Shown piece after piece: positions 1 through 6,398 of a DNA stretch of 64,000 nucleotides (position 1 is its first letter; each line of letters begins with the position of its first letter). Source of the stretch: Dyadobacter soli (lineage in GTDB: Bacteria; Bacteroidota; Bacteroidia; Cytophagales; Spirosomataceae); assembly GCF_900101885.1 (NCBI RefSeq), contig NZ_FNAN01000004.1:1-64000 (forward strand), written 5' to 3'. The position numbers and the translations under genes are program-made. The notes under the pieces are model-generated. The model was not told the origin of the DNA, ran no database searches, and worked only from the letters and a program-made list of their open reading frames with translations.

Positions 1-248
1 TTAAGCCATCTGCGGCGTTTGATGTGAAGGAAGACCTTATGGCCCCGAATTGGAAAATCCTGAACAGTAATCATCGGAAAGAACCCTTTGGAGAGCAAAT
101 TCTTCCTCTCCGGGTCATTCTCATCCGCATTCTTCTCATCTATATGCACGTGAAATACTCCATCCTGACGGTCGATGGATGTCAATTCAAAATTTTCAAG
201 GATAAACTCTGGTAATAGAAACTGGATAATAGGCAAGAAACTTTCCAA
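1..248 (-). CDS. ISAon1-family transposase, N-terminal part (runs off the window)
   Basis: Reading leftward from a TTG at 248 (an in-frame TAG lies just upstream), the frame stays open to base 1 and gives about 82 residues. They contain FLLPEFILENFELTSI, LLSKGFFPMITVQDFPIRG and HIKRRRW. I recognise these as the conserved pattern of the separate N-terminal transposase subunit of ISAon1-type insertion sequences in Bacteroidota. The catalytic part would lie left of the window. It is host or older-element DNA lying outside the prophage attachment core. Confidence 0.75.
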   Translation of the reverse strand, partial: MESFLPIIQFLLPEFILENFELTSIDRQDGVFHVHIDEKNADENDPERKNLLSKGFFPMITVQDFPIRGHKVFLHIKRRRWL

Positions 249-280
249 AACGAACTAGGTTGATTAAAAACACAAACCTA

Positions 281-356
281 GAAAATCCTATGCGCTCCAC
301 AAGTTTTTGATTTGATCCGAAAATCCTATGCGCTCCACAAGTTTTTGATTTGATCC
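281..356. repeat. Exact tandem duplication of a 38-bp unit
   Basis: Bases 281-318 and 319-356 are identical 38-bp units with no spacer, beginning gaaaatcctatgcgctccac. They lie between the insertion-sequence gene and the left attachment region. They may be a terminal repeat of the insertion sequence duplicated by slippage, or a target-site scar. Two copies without a spacer do not make a CRISPR array. Confidence 0.9.
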
Positions 357-409
357 GTGATGATTTGTAACTGTGAGTGAATTTGCGGGGAGCATGTCTG
401 GAAAACGAA

Positions 410-433
410 AAAGCCTGCTTTTCAGCAGGCTTT
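410..433 (-). terminator. Rho-independent terminator copy beside attL
   Basis: The inverted repeat AAAGCCTGC / GCAGGCTTT has a 6-nt loop and is followed on the minus strand by a T-run. The same hairpin lies at 46179-46202, just downstream of tRNA-Glu. It therefore appears to be a captured or duplicated tRNA terminator. Confidence 0.75.
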
Positions 434-462
434 CCAAGTTACTCATCGTGAAAGTAGTTGCC

Positions 463-493
463 TTTTTGCACGGTTTTGTGACCCATAGGGGAA
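463..493. other. attL core
   Basis: This 31-bp sequence is identical to 46241-46271 and contains the last 15 bases of tRNA-Glu (gacccataggggaa side). Beyond it the two copies diverge, as expected of recombined attachment sites. Unusually, the sequence left of this core (361-462) also resembles the sequence left of the right core. Confidence 0.85.
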
Positions 494-547
494 CAAAGGT
501 GGTCTCTTAGCGCATTCATTATAAGCCATTTGGAAACCTGATTTCCA

Positions 548-569
548 AACTGTGAGTGGAACTGTGAGC
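548..569. repeat. Paired aactgtgag motifs, putative integrase arm sites (P' arm)
   Basis: Two copies of aactgtgag start at 548 and 560. The same decamer occurs at 369, 46118 and 46138, with a variant at 46078. Clustering on both sides of the attachment cores and nowhere else noticed fits arm-type binding sites for the integrase. Confidence 0.55.
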
Positions 570-1033
570 TAGGCCGCCTCCATTTCTTCTTCCTGCGATT
601 GTTCAACAGGCATCGGAAGGACCTTCCCGCAGGGCGTATTTCCACCCAGATCAGGCTTTCCCAGGGACATTTTAAGCAGCTCCTGTAAGCTTGCTATCTG
701 AGTATCCTTCACGTGCAGTTGATCTTTAAGTGCCCTGAATTCAGTTTCAATTTTAGCCAGATATTCCATTAAGTAATTTCCCGCATCTGATTGGCTCCCC
801 TGTCCGGTTTCCGAAACCATAAGTGACATGCGCTTTTCGATTTCTTCTTTCGTAACTCCAAGTGCTTTCGCCCATTTTCGAAGTTCTGTATCTGACATTT
901 TTGACCTATTGTAAATAAGGTAAATGTTTTGACGATTGATACGGAGCGCGTCCGCGACGTCTTGTGGCCGCAGACTCTTCTCATCGATGATCTCCTTTAT
1001 TATGACTCCAACTGGAATCCTTTTCGTAGCCAT
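569..1033 (-). CDS. HTH DNA-binding protein, putative prophage repressor
   Basis: This 154-residue protein has a helix-turn-helix of the Cro/CI type at about residues 17-60 (RPQDVADALRINRQNIY is the recognition region). A heptad-rich segment follows at about 95-130 and probably dimerises, and the tail is acidic. There is no LexA/CI-type peptidase domain, so induction by RecA-stimulated self-cleavage is not expected. It is divergent from the first rightward early gene across a 310-bp control region, the usual place for a lysogeny repressor. Its stop codon touches the second arm-type repeat at the left end. The repressor role is inferred from fold and position. Confidence 0.7.
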   Translation of the reverse strand: MATKRIPVGVIIKEIIDEKSLRPQDVADALRINRQNIYLIYNRSKMSDTELRKWAKALGVTKEEIEKRMSLMVSETGQGSQSDAGNYLMEYLAKIETEFRALKDQLHVKDTQIASLQELLKMSLGKPDLGGNTPCGKVLPMPVEQSQEEEMEAA

Positions 1034-1073
1034 ACTATTTTCGTTTGATGAAAATTGATCGATAAACTATATG

Positions 1074-1105
1074 CAAATATTAACCTCTCAGGGACAATTG
1101 TCAAA
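1074..1105 (-). promoter_or_regulatory. Putative repressor promoter
   Basis: On the minus strand a TTTG at 1105-1102 is followed after 20 bases by AATATTTG (1081-1074), one base from the TAnnTTTG -7 box of Bacteroidota. The spacer is occupied by one of the two operator-like repeats, which would allow autoregulation. Confidence 0.45.
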
Positions 1106-1149
1106 CCATCTGTAAAGTTTTTTAACCTTTCAAGGGCGATTTCTGACCA
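1081..1149. promoter_or_regulatory. Operator-like direct repeats in the early control region
   Basis: Two related ~26-bp stretches, 1081-1107 and 1123-1149, both read taacctYtca.ggg.. and then a degenerate half-palindrome. The first includes the perfect palindrome GACAATTGTC (1093-1102). A further inverted repeat, AACAAC-n5-GTTGTT, lies at 1163-1179. They sit between the divergent repressor and early gene. The rest of 1034-1342 is AT-rich with no gene. Confidence 0.5.
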
Positions 1150-1249
1150 ACGAGGCGAAAACAACAACATCTAGTTGTTCTTGACTAAAATTAATAGCGC
1201 TGAAAATCAACTAATTGTAGAATTATTTTCCATTTTTTATATAAAACTA

Positions 1250-1280
1250 TTGACAATTGATTTTTTTGAAAATACTTTTG
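1250..1280 (+). promoter_or_regulatory. Early rightward promoter
   Basis: A TTG at 1250-1252, a 20-base gap and a perfect TACTTTTG (TAnnTTTG) at 1273-1280 match the Bacteroidota primary-sigma promoter. Transcription would start near 1287, about 55 bases before the first early ATG. Confidence 0.6.
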
Positions 1281-1342
1281 ATAGGTAATAAATAGTCCAC
1301 TAAGGTACTCTAGAGTTCCAAACCGGTCAAATAACTCAAAGG

Positions 1343-1594
1343 ATGAAGTTCGATAGAACAAAAGAACGACAGCCATTAGGCCATCTTCTGGCAGATTTAG
1401 AGGAATGGCAACGGATGAAAATCAAAACAAGACTCAAGGAATTAGGTTTTTCCCAGGGTCAGTGGAAAGGACTATTAACCAATGCAGCAGCTCACAAGGT
1501 ACCTGCATTTGTGAGGGATGTTATTGTAGGTGAGCTCCCAGATTCAGCTCAACTTTTCAATCACCCAAATTTGAAAACAGAGCGGGTCGCGTAA
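1343..1594 (+). CDS. Small early phage protein, unknown
   Basis: This is an 83-residue, mostly helical protein containing RLKELGFSQGQWKGLLTNAAAHKVPAFVRDVIVGELPD. The shape recalls a short helix-turn-helix fold, so a Cro-like role is possible given that it is the first gene divergent from the repressor. I do not recognise a named family. Confidence 0.6.
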   Translation: MKFDRTKERQPLGHLLADLEEWQRMKIKTRLKELGFSQGQWKGLLTNAAAHKVPAFVRDVIVGELPDSAQLFNHPNLKTERVA

Positions 1595-1661
1595 CGCGAC
1601 CTTTTAATTGGTCATAAAAGTAGAAGTAGTTAATAGTAGAACCCTAAAGTAGCTTGAGATC

Positions 1662-1952
1662 ATGAACCCATATTTAAATACGGCGCTGGTATCGCAAACA
1701 CCGGAGGTTAAGGTTCAAGAAGTTATCGTTTCCCGACTGACCCGGCGTGGCGACGGCGATAATCAAGCGGATCCAGTCCGGACGGTTTTCCAGATTTTCG
1801 ATTTAGAGGGAAATCTGCTTGCCGAGCGAGATGAATATAGTTCATTCTCGAAAGAACAGCTGCTCCACTTCGCGAAGTTCGTGAAAGAGATGGAGCTCAA
1901 TGACGTGGAGAGAGCATTTGCAAGCTGGGTTGACTCGATTAACGGCGGATAA
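1662..1952 (+). CDS. Hypothetical early protein
   Basis: A 96-residue acidic protein with a predicted beta hairpin (VFQIFDLEGNLLAERDEYS) followed by helices. No family is recognised. It is separated by 67 bases from the preceding early gene and converges with the leftward gene that follows. Confidence 0.55.
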   Translation: MNPYLNTALVSQTPEVKVQEVIVSRLTRRGDGDNQADPVRTVFQIFDLEGNLLAERDEYSSFSKEQLLHFAKFVKEMELNDVERAFASWVDSINGG

Positions 1953-1960
1953 TGAATGAT

Positions 1961-2476
1961 TTATTCCGGCTTGCTAATAACTAGATAAACCTTTCGCTGT
2001 CTGAAATCAATGTCAATCTCATATTTAGTACCCGCCACTAGTGTTACGTCTTCCTCCAACTGGAAATCAGTTGACAATTGTCGCTCCTTCATTTTGGGGA
2101 AACTAAGTTCAAGCAGTGTCAATGGGTCTTTGGGATCAAAGAAATCAGGGAATCGGCTCTCCAGCAACCTAAGCGCATCATGATGTACGGAATATTCGAG
2201 AATTGGTTTTTTAGAAAACTCATTGGGAGCACCCCTCCGAAGCATAATAAATCCGTCACGCTCCATCTGGTTGATAACCGACCAGCGTCGACGCTCTTCC
2301 GTCCTATTCTCATCATCATTTATAAGACAGTCTTTAAAAAAGTACTTAAATACCAAATTGGGCTGGTCGCCGAAGTCATCGATGATAGCAATCAGTCGTT
2401 TCTGCTCCTCACTGAGTTCAACGGTTTTAAGCATCTCATAGCCTGCCTCCAGGCTTCTGTACTTATTGGTAAACAT
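1961..2476 (-). CDS. Hypothetical protein, leftward in the early region
   Basis: A 171-residue protein with an alpha-helical N-terminal part rich in charged residues (RLIAIIDDFGDQPNLVFKYF, then EERRRWSVINQMERDGFI). The latter looks like a winged-helix wing segment with a hydrophobic core. The remainder is mixed alpha/beta and ends in a beta strand, RKVYLVISKPE. Being the only leftward gene among rightward early genes, it may be expressed in the lysogen. An internal Met at residue 15 is an alternative start. No family is recognised. Confidence 0.55.
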   Translation of the reverse strand: MFTNKYRSLEAGYEMLKTVELSEEQKRLIAIIDDFGDQPNLVFKYFFKDCLINDDENRTEERRRWSVINQMERDGFIMLRRGAPNEFSKKPILEYSVHHDALRLLESRFPDFFDPKDPLTLLELSFPKMKERQLSTDFQLEEDVTLVAGTKYEIDIDFRQRKVYLVISKPE

Positions 2477-2534
2477 ATAAGGGGTGACAAAATTTGTTCA
2501 TCGCAAAATACGAATCCTTCACCGCCGATACAAT

Positions 2535-2843
2535 ATGGCTGAAAGGTTGAAGGGAAGAAAAACGCTCAACGATATATGGCAGGGGTTTCGGCAAGAATGG
2601 CGCAGAAATGCGGCCATCATGAAAACGCGCGGATTTTGGAGTGTGCAGTTGGTTTGGTTCGTGGCCGGAGGAATTTTCTTCCGGCTACTCCCAGCGCGCC
2701 AACAGGGCGAATCCTGGTTGCATTATGCACTTAGCGTTGCCCTGATTTGCGCGATCGTGTTGCCAATTTATTTCTGCGAGCTGCTGACCTGGTCAAAATG
2801 GGTCGAACGGCTGCTCAATAAGTTTCGAAAGCAAAAACCCTAG
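2535..2843 (+). CDS. Small membrane protein with two membrane segments
   Basis: A 102-residue protein. I chose the ATG at 2535 because the longer frame from 2484 adds a basic stretch overlapping the promoter region of the divergent gene. Hydrophobic segments lie near residues 36-52 and 66-86, with basic ends (WVERLLNKFRKQKP), so the N- and C-termini should be cytoplasmic. Function is unknown; it is the first of a cluster of small membrane genes. Confidence 0.55.
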   Translation: MAERLKGRKTLNDIWQGFRQEWRRNAAIMKTRGFWSVQLVWFVAGGIFFRLLPARQQGESWLHYALSVALICAIVLPIYFCELLTWSKWVERLLNKFRKQKP

Positions 2844-2847
2844 AAAT

Positions 2848-3045
2848 ATGAAAGCTCTATTATCAGTTTTGACGATTGTGCTCACCGGCGAGTGGGTCGC
2901 TGGGCTGTTGGCCAGCAACGCCGGCGTGCTCCTTGCAACCATCGCAGTCCTTGCATTCTGGTATCTGGTTTCCAGGAACGTGCCGCCCACCGGCCCCGGC
3001 ACAAACAACAATCAGGATCTCACCTTCACCGGCAGCATGTCATGA
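2848..3045 (+). CDS. Small membrane protein
   Basis: A 65-residue protein starting four bases after the preceding stop. It has a hydrophobic N-terminal half (ALLSVLTIVLTG and AGVLLATIAVLAFWYLV) and a polar, Pro/Gly/Asn-rich tail. Its stop overlaps the next start (ATGA), indicating translational coupling. Confidence 0.55.
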   Translation: MKALLSVLTIVLTGEWVAGLLASNAGVLLATIAVLAFWYLVSRNVPPTGPGTNNNQDLTFTGSMS

Positions 3046-3245
3046 CAATTCTGGGTTACTTGATAGCCGCCTTTGCGTGCTTCGTATTTGCATTAGTGAT
3101 CATCCACGAGCTCAAAAAGGCTCCCAAACTGGACACTCCGTCTGATCGAAAACATGAGCGACTTAATTCTATCAATCCTGGGCTGCGCGATCGTAGCCCT
3201 GTTCGGAATAGCCGTATTCAAGCGCCAAAACGCAACGAGCGATGA
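3042..3245 (+). CDS. Small single-pass membrane protein with basic tail
   Basis: A 67-residue frame with an ATGA overlap with the gene before it. Residues 3-22 form one hydrophobic helix (LGYLIAAFACFVFALVII), followed by a strongly basic tail. From base 3154 the tail region is shared in another frame with a second tiny membrane protein, so the tail may not be under strong selection. Confidence 0.4.
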   Translation: MTILGYLIAAFACFVFALVIIHELKKAPKLDTPSDRKHERLNSINPGLRDRSPVRNSRIQAPKRNER

Positions 3246-3255
3246 CAAGCGTTGA
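3154..3255 (+). CDS. 33-residue membrane peptide overlapping its neighbours
   Basis: The frame MSDLILSILGCAIVALFGIA... ends at 3255. It is almost entirely one membrane helix with a short basic/polar tail (KRQNATSDDKR). It overlaps the preceding frame by 92 bases and the following gene by 14. Its regular amphipathic layout is better than chance would suggest, but it is short enough to be accidental. Confidence 0.35.
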   Translation: MSDLILSILGCAIVALFGIAVFKRQNATSDDKR

Positions 3256-3451
3256 GAAATCTCGCGAATGGGCGGAAGTCCTGCTGTTGTGGCTGGACCA
3301 GGCAAGTAGCCGTTTTCGCTACTACGATGATCTTAATGACAAGTTACAACGAATGTCAGCTTTGCAAGCGTGGGTTAATCACGGCGCTATTAAAAGCCAG
3401 ATCAAACGTATCCGCGACAAGGAGCTCAAATTATATCTCAATTCACGGTAA
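3242..3451 (+). CDS. Hypothetical early protein
   Basis: A 69-residue basic helical protein (SREWAEVLLLWLDQASSRFRYYDDLNDKL). No family is recognised. It is followed two bases later by the next start, so it belongs to the same operon. Confidence 0.5.
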   Translation: MTSVEKSREWAEVLLLWLDQASSRFRYYDDLNDKLQRMSALQAWVNHGAIKSQIKRIRDKELKLYLNSR

Positions 3452-3453
3452 CC

Positions 3454-3762
3454 ATGTCAGAAATTCACTCCACCGCCTTTTCAGCGACCGAGCTGCGAGC
3501 AATGATACTGGGCATACAGGTTTTAAGAGAAGTTAAAAACGGAGCATTTGCTACGTCGGAAGCTTCCACAATAGCACCGGAACGCCTTATCATTCAAAAG
3601 TTTAATGAAGAACGTCGGGTCGAACATCAACGTGGTGATGATCATTTAGCCGGCATTATAGGTAAACTGGAAGCTTTTTTAATTACCGCTGAGCTTCCCG
3701 AAATGGATAAAGACATCGGCCAGGAATGGCCACAAGAGCGTGCCGTCTCAGATGGCATTTGA
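3454..3762 (+). CDS. Hypothetical early protein
   Basis: A 102-residue soluble, helix-rich protein, last in the early block before the structured-RNA region. No motif is recognised. Confidence 0.5.
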   Translation: MSEIHSTAFSATELRAMILGIQVLREVKNGAFATSEASTIAPERLIIQKFNEERRVEHQRGDDHLAGIIGKLEAFLITAELPEMDKDIGQEWPQERAVSDGI

Positions 3763-3813
3763 TAGAGGAGGGTTTACGCAGATTGCCGGTACGTATTGAA
3801 TCACGGTAATCTC

Positions 3814-3874
3814 AGGGTGTGCCAGGCGGCTTGTTTGATTCTCGCGCTGGCAGGAAGTTCGGTCTTCGCACCCT
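3814..3874 (+). ncRNA. tRNA-like fold lacking a normal D arm
   Basis: AGGGTGT (3814-3820) pairs with GCACCCT (3868-3874) as a 7-bp acceptor-like stem. Inside it are GCCAG/CTGGC (extendable with one bulge) and GAAG-TTCGGT-CTTC in the T-arm position. At 61 nt it is shorter than a tRNA, and no convincing anticodon loop can be placed. It may be a degenerate tRNA or a structural RNA. Confidence 0.35.
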
Positions 3875-3904
3875 ACAAGAAGCATCCATTTTGAAAGTTA
3901 AGTC

Positions 3905-3932
3905 GCCCGGGAAATTTCCCCGGGCCGATTTT
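3905..3932 (+). terminator. GC-rich hairpin, probable terminator
   Basis: GCCCGGG-aaattt-c-CCCGGGC is followed by gatttt. It lies between the tRNA-like fold and the initiator tRNA gene. The T-run is short, so termination may be partial. Confidence 0.5.
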
Positions 3933-3955
3933 CAGAAGGAATGGAGGCAGGATAT

Positions 3956-4028
3956 CGCGGGGTAGAGCAGTTGGTGGCTCGGTGGGCTCATAACCCACAG
4001 GTCGCTGGTTCGAGTCCAGCCCCCGCTA
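3956..4028 (+). tRNA. Phage-borne initiator tRNA, tRNA-fMet(CAT)
   Basis: This 73-nt cloverleaf starts CGCGGGGTAGAGC and has the anticodon loop CTCATAA (anticodon CAT). It shows two initiator hallmarks: an unpaired first acceptor position (C1 opposite T72) and a G-C rich anticodon stem GTGGG/CCCAC. The T arm is CTGG-TTCGAGT-CCAG. CCA is not encoded. Tailed phages often carry elongator tRNAs; an initiator type is less common. Confidence 0.9.
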
Positions 4029-4029
4029 C

Positions 4030-4216
4030 AGGGTAGGACAGACCTACAGCTGGGAAACCGGCATAGCCCCGAACCGCGGACGATAGCAACGTCCGCGGGT
4101 AAGGGAAGCTGCGGAATTAGGGTAACTATTTTGGGTTCGACTCCCATTCCGCACCACGGCAGAACATTCTGCTAACGGCAAGGTGCCGTATATCCATGAG
4201 CGTCACTAGTTTGACG
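4030..4216 (+). ncRNA. Array of perfect hairpins around a tRNA-like fold
   Basis: Successive exact inverted repeats occur: GTAGG/CCTAC (4032-4046), GCGGACG-atagcaa-CGTCCGC (about 4077-4097), GCAGA/TCTGC (4160-4173), ACGGCA-agg-TGCCGT (about 4175-4189) and CGTCA/TGACG (about 4204-4219). The stems at 4077 and 4204 are both followed by the same word GGGTAAGGGA. No convincing open frame covers 3763-4258, so the whole stretch looks like structured RNA upstream of the replication-type gene. Confidence 0.4.
4110..4156 (+). ncRNA. Minimal tRNA mimic: acceptor stem, T arm and encoded CCA
   Basis: TGCGGAA (4110-4116) pairs fully with TTCCGCA (4147-4153), and an encoded CCA follows. In between is a T-arm-like hairpin TGGG-TTCGACT-CCCA with a canonical TTCGA loop. 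Only about 14 nt replace the D and anticodon arms. A coaxial acceptor/T-arm helix ending in CCA is the minimal substrate recognised by many tRNA enzymes. Confidence 0.4.
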
Positions 4217-4258
4217 GGTAAGGGATAGTATGCTTTGACAAGAAAATTTTGGCCTTAG

Positions 4259-5770
4259 ATGCTCAAAAGAATTGAAACTTCCGATGTTATGCGACGTGCT
4301 ACTCAGGCATTTGACGAGCACAATGAACGATGCCCGACATCAGTGCATTTCCGGAATACTGCGGATGGCCCAGTGGCCATCACGAGGAAAGTTGGCCTCA
4401 TTCCCGAGTCTGTAACTACCACGTTTCATACTGTGCTTACCGAGTACGTTCACGCCTACAACCGCACCAGGGACATCATGCCGCTTTATTTGCAGGATCC
4501 TGCAAGCCCACCTGCTTTATTTACTACCGGTCCTAACATAGCCAAATTCGCGCGCTGCTCTGCCCGTACTGTGCGGAACCACCTGACTCGTTTGGAAAAA
4601 TTGGGGTTCCTAACGCGCAAATTCCGGGGCGACAAGCATGCATTTCAGGTGTGGATTTCGCCGAAATATCTATACGGGGAAGTGGCGACCGAAACCGCGA
4701 AAAATGCCGCTCTGGCCGCATCTGAGGGGGGAGAACGGAAAATTTTTCCGCATAGCAGTACTCACAGAGAGATTTTAGGAACAGAAAAAGGGAGTGCGGA
4801 TATGTTAATTGTACACGGAGAGAGCATTCAGGGACAGAGGGGTGAGACAGACGGGCAGAAGGAGCCCCTCGGTGCTCTTCCGGAGGGACAGAAAGGAAGC
4901 AGGGGGGGCGCGGCCGGCGCAGCGGATGATCCCGCGATCGCCGCCCAGGGCGAAGAAAACGGCACACAGCACCAGGAACTGGTAGCAATCGGTCGAGAGA
5001 ATGAACGTCTTGTTAACCGACCGAAGGCGCCGAAGGGTATGGATCCGAAATTTACCAGACTACTTTTTGAATTTTGGCTGTATGCCTGGAAGGTGATTTA
5101 TCCGACGCGGGAATTTTCGAAACAACAACAGGAAAACTCACTCGCAGCTATCAGCAAAGGCGTTTTTGAAAATTTCCAAGGCGAATGGAGCGATGAACAA
5201 TGGCTCAGTTACTACCAGGTGCAGCTGGCCAAAGTCGATAAAGCCGGCCGTTACTATGACAATCACCCCGATGCTTACCTGCCTGACCCTTACGCTGTTC
5301 ACATCCCGGGCAAAGGCTACTTCGATATAGAAAATTTAAAAGGTTTCATCGGAATTGATTCGTGGATAAAGCAGGATGCTATTAAGCACGCTAAGCAGCG
5401 CCAGGCATATGCCGACAAGCAGGAGGAGAAAACAAGACGCGCCGAAACACTGCTCCGGACCGCCCGTCGGGATTTCGAGAAACTCCGGAGCAATGCCAAA
5501 CCTCGAAAGGAGGTTGCCAAATTTAACCAACTGGCTCTATTCCAATACTACAACGTCATTTTCTCAGGGCTTGGCAAAAAGTGGCAGGAAGCATACTGCA
5601 AACAATTCCTCGAACAACAAAGCCGCGATTTCCAAGCGCCTACCTATTACAAGCCGCGTAAAATCAAGGCGCTCGCAGCGCCGGAGCCGACGACGGTTGT
5701 GCAGGTCGAGTCCTGGATGACCTACGGTGAAGGATTCGATCCTGAATCAGGAACCAATATTTACATTTAA
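4259..5770 (+). CDS. Winged-helix protein, putative phage replication initiator
   Basis: A 503-residue protein. Residues about 90-125 (NIAKFARCSARTVRNHLTRLEKLGFL) form a clear helix-turn-helix with a following wing, as in phage and plasmid replication proteins. A low-complexity Gly/Ala/Glu linker (about 185-250) leads to a C-terminal helical, Lys/Arg-rich half with long helices (KQRQAYADKQEEKTRRAETLLRTARRDFEKL). No helicase or polymerase motifs are present, so it would act by recruiting host replication proteins. It is the largest early gene and heads the second early block, directly after the structured-RNA region. The replication role is inferred. Confidence 0.55.
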   Translation: MLKRIETSDVMRRATQAFDEHNERCPTSVHFRNTADGPVAITRKVGLIPESVTTTFHTVLTEYVHAYNRTRDIMPLYLQDPASPPALFTTGPNIAKFARCSARTVRNHLTRLEKLGFLTRKFRGDKHAFQVWISPKYLYGEVATETAKNAALAASEGGERKIFPHSSTHREILGTEKGSADMLIVHGESIQGQRGETDGQKEPLGALPEGQKGSRGGAAGAADDPAIAAQGEENGTQHQELVAIGRENERLVNRPKAPKGMDPKFTRLLFEFWLYAWKVIYPTREFSKQQQENSLAAISKGVFENFQGEWSDEQWLSYYQVQLAKVDKAGRYYDNHPDAYLPDPYAVHIPGKGYFDIENLKGFIGIDSWIKQDAIKHAKQRQAYADKQEEKTRRAETLLRTARRDFEKLRSNAKPRKEVAKFNQLALFQYYNVIFSGLGKKWQEAYCKQFLEQQSRDFQAPTYYKPRKIKALAAPEPTTVVQVESWMTYGEGFDPESGTNIYI

Positions 5771-5781
5771 CCTTACCTCAA

Positions 5782-6126
5782 ATGAATCACAGACGCTACT
5801 ACGGCCACAGGGAAAAGCAGTCAAAGCCCTTGTCCGACGAACGAAAGGACGAACAGAAAGCAAAAGCCAGCTGCTACCTGGTTGTAAAGTTTCACGACGG
5901 AAATACATGGTCGAAATGGAGCAACGAGCACGGCCAGCCGAAGAAGCTGCTCAACATTAACGATGCAGTAAACGAAATGTTCCGGATCGCCCACCAGTAT
6001 TTCCAGGGCAAAATTCATTCAGCAGCCATTTTCGACACCCGGGAGCATAAAACGATCGGCGCTTTCAACAAGATATACCAATACGAAAAAGGCTTCTGGA
6101 CTCAGGTCCAACAATTCACCTGGTAA
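5782..6126 (+). CDS. Hypothetical early protein
   Basis: A 114-residue basic protein with an alternating beta-strand pattern (ASCYLVVKFHDGNTWSKWSNE), a central helix and a second strand pair. No family is recognised. It starts 11 bases after the replication-type gene. Confidence 0.5.
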   Translation: MNHRRYYGHREKQSKPLSDERKDEQKAKASCYLVVKFHDGNTWSKWSNEHGQPKKLLNINDAVNEMFRIAHQYFQGKIHSAAIFDTREHKTIGAFNKIYQYEKGFWTQVQQFTW

Positions 6127-6143
6127 CCTAACCCGAGACTGAT

Positions 6144-6398
6144 ATGACAAAGATCACCATCCGCCAAACAGGCAAGAAGTTGACAAACATGGAGTTTCAA
6201 ATTATAAATGGAGCTCAGCAGCATGCCCATGAATATGATCAGTTGGCCATGCGGTTGTTTTTGGAATCAGAAATTGACGATTGGAAGCGGCGTGACAAAT
6301 ACCGCGGCGCCCCTACCCGGCTGCTTGTCCGTAGCCAGTGGGAAATGGCACTCATGAATCAGGACGTCGAGCTGGCAATCTTCAAGACGATCGCATGA
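6144..6398 (+). CDS. Hypothetical early protein
   Basis: An 84-residue protein with no recognised motif. Its stop overlaps the next start (ATGA at 6395), so the two genes are translationally coupled. Confidence 0.5.
   Translation: MTKITIRQTGKKLTNMEFQIINGAQQHAHEYDQLAMRLFLESEIDDWKRRDKYRGAPTRLLVRSQWEMALMNQDVELAIFKTIA

Noticed and set aside
24..215. Rightward 63-residue frame at the left end
   Set aside because: It is antisense to the ISAon1-type transposase frame, which has clear family similarity.
281..356. Two 38-bp repeats as a minimal CRISPR
   Set aside because: The copies are directly adjacent without a spacer and no cas gene is present.
439..645. Leftward 68-residue frame across the left attachment core
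   Set aside because: It overlaps the core and the end of the repressor gene out of frame; composition is unlike a protein.
2078..2542. Rightward 154-residue frame
   Set aside because: It is fully antisense to the leftward 1961-2476 gene, which has the better composition.
4029..4156. A tmRNA gene next to the initiator tRNA
   Set aside because: A T-loop like that of tmRNA is present, but no tmRNA 5' end or tag-peptide frame could be found.
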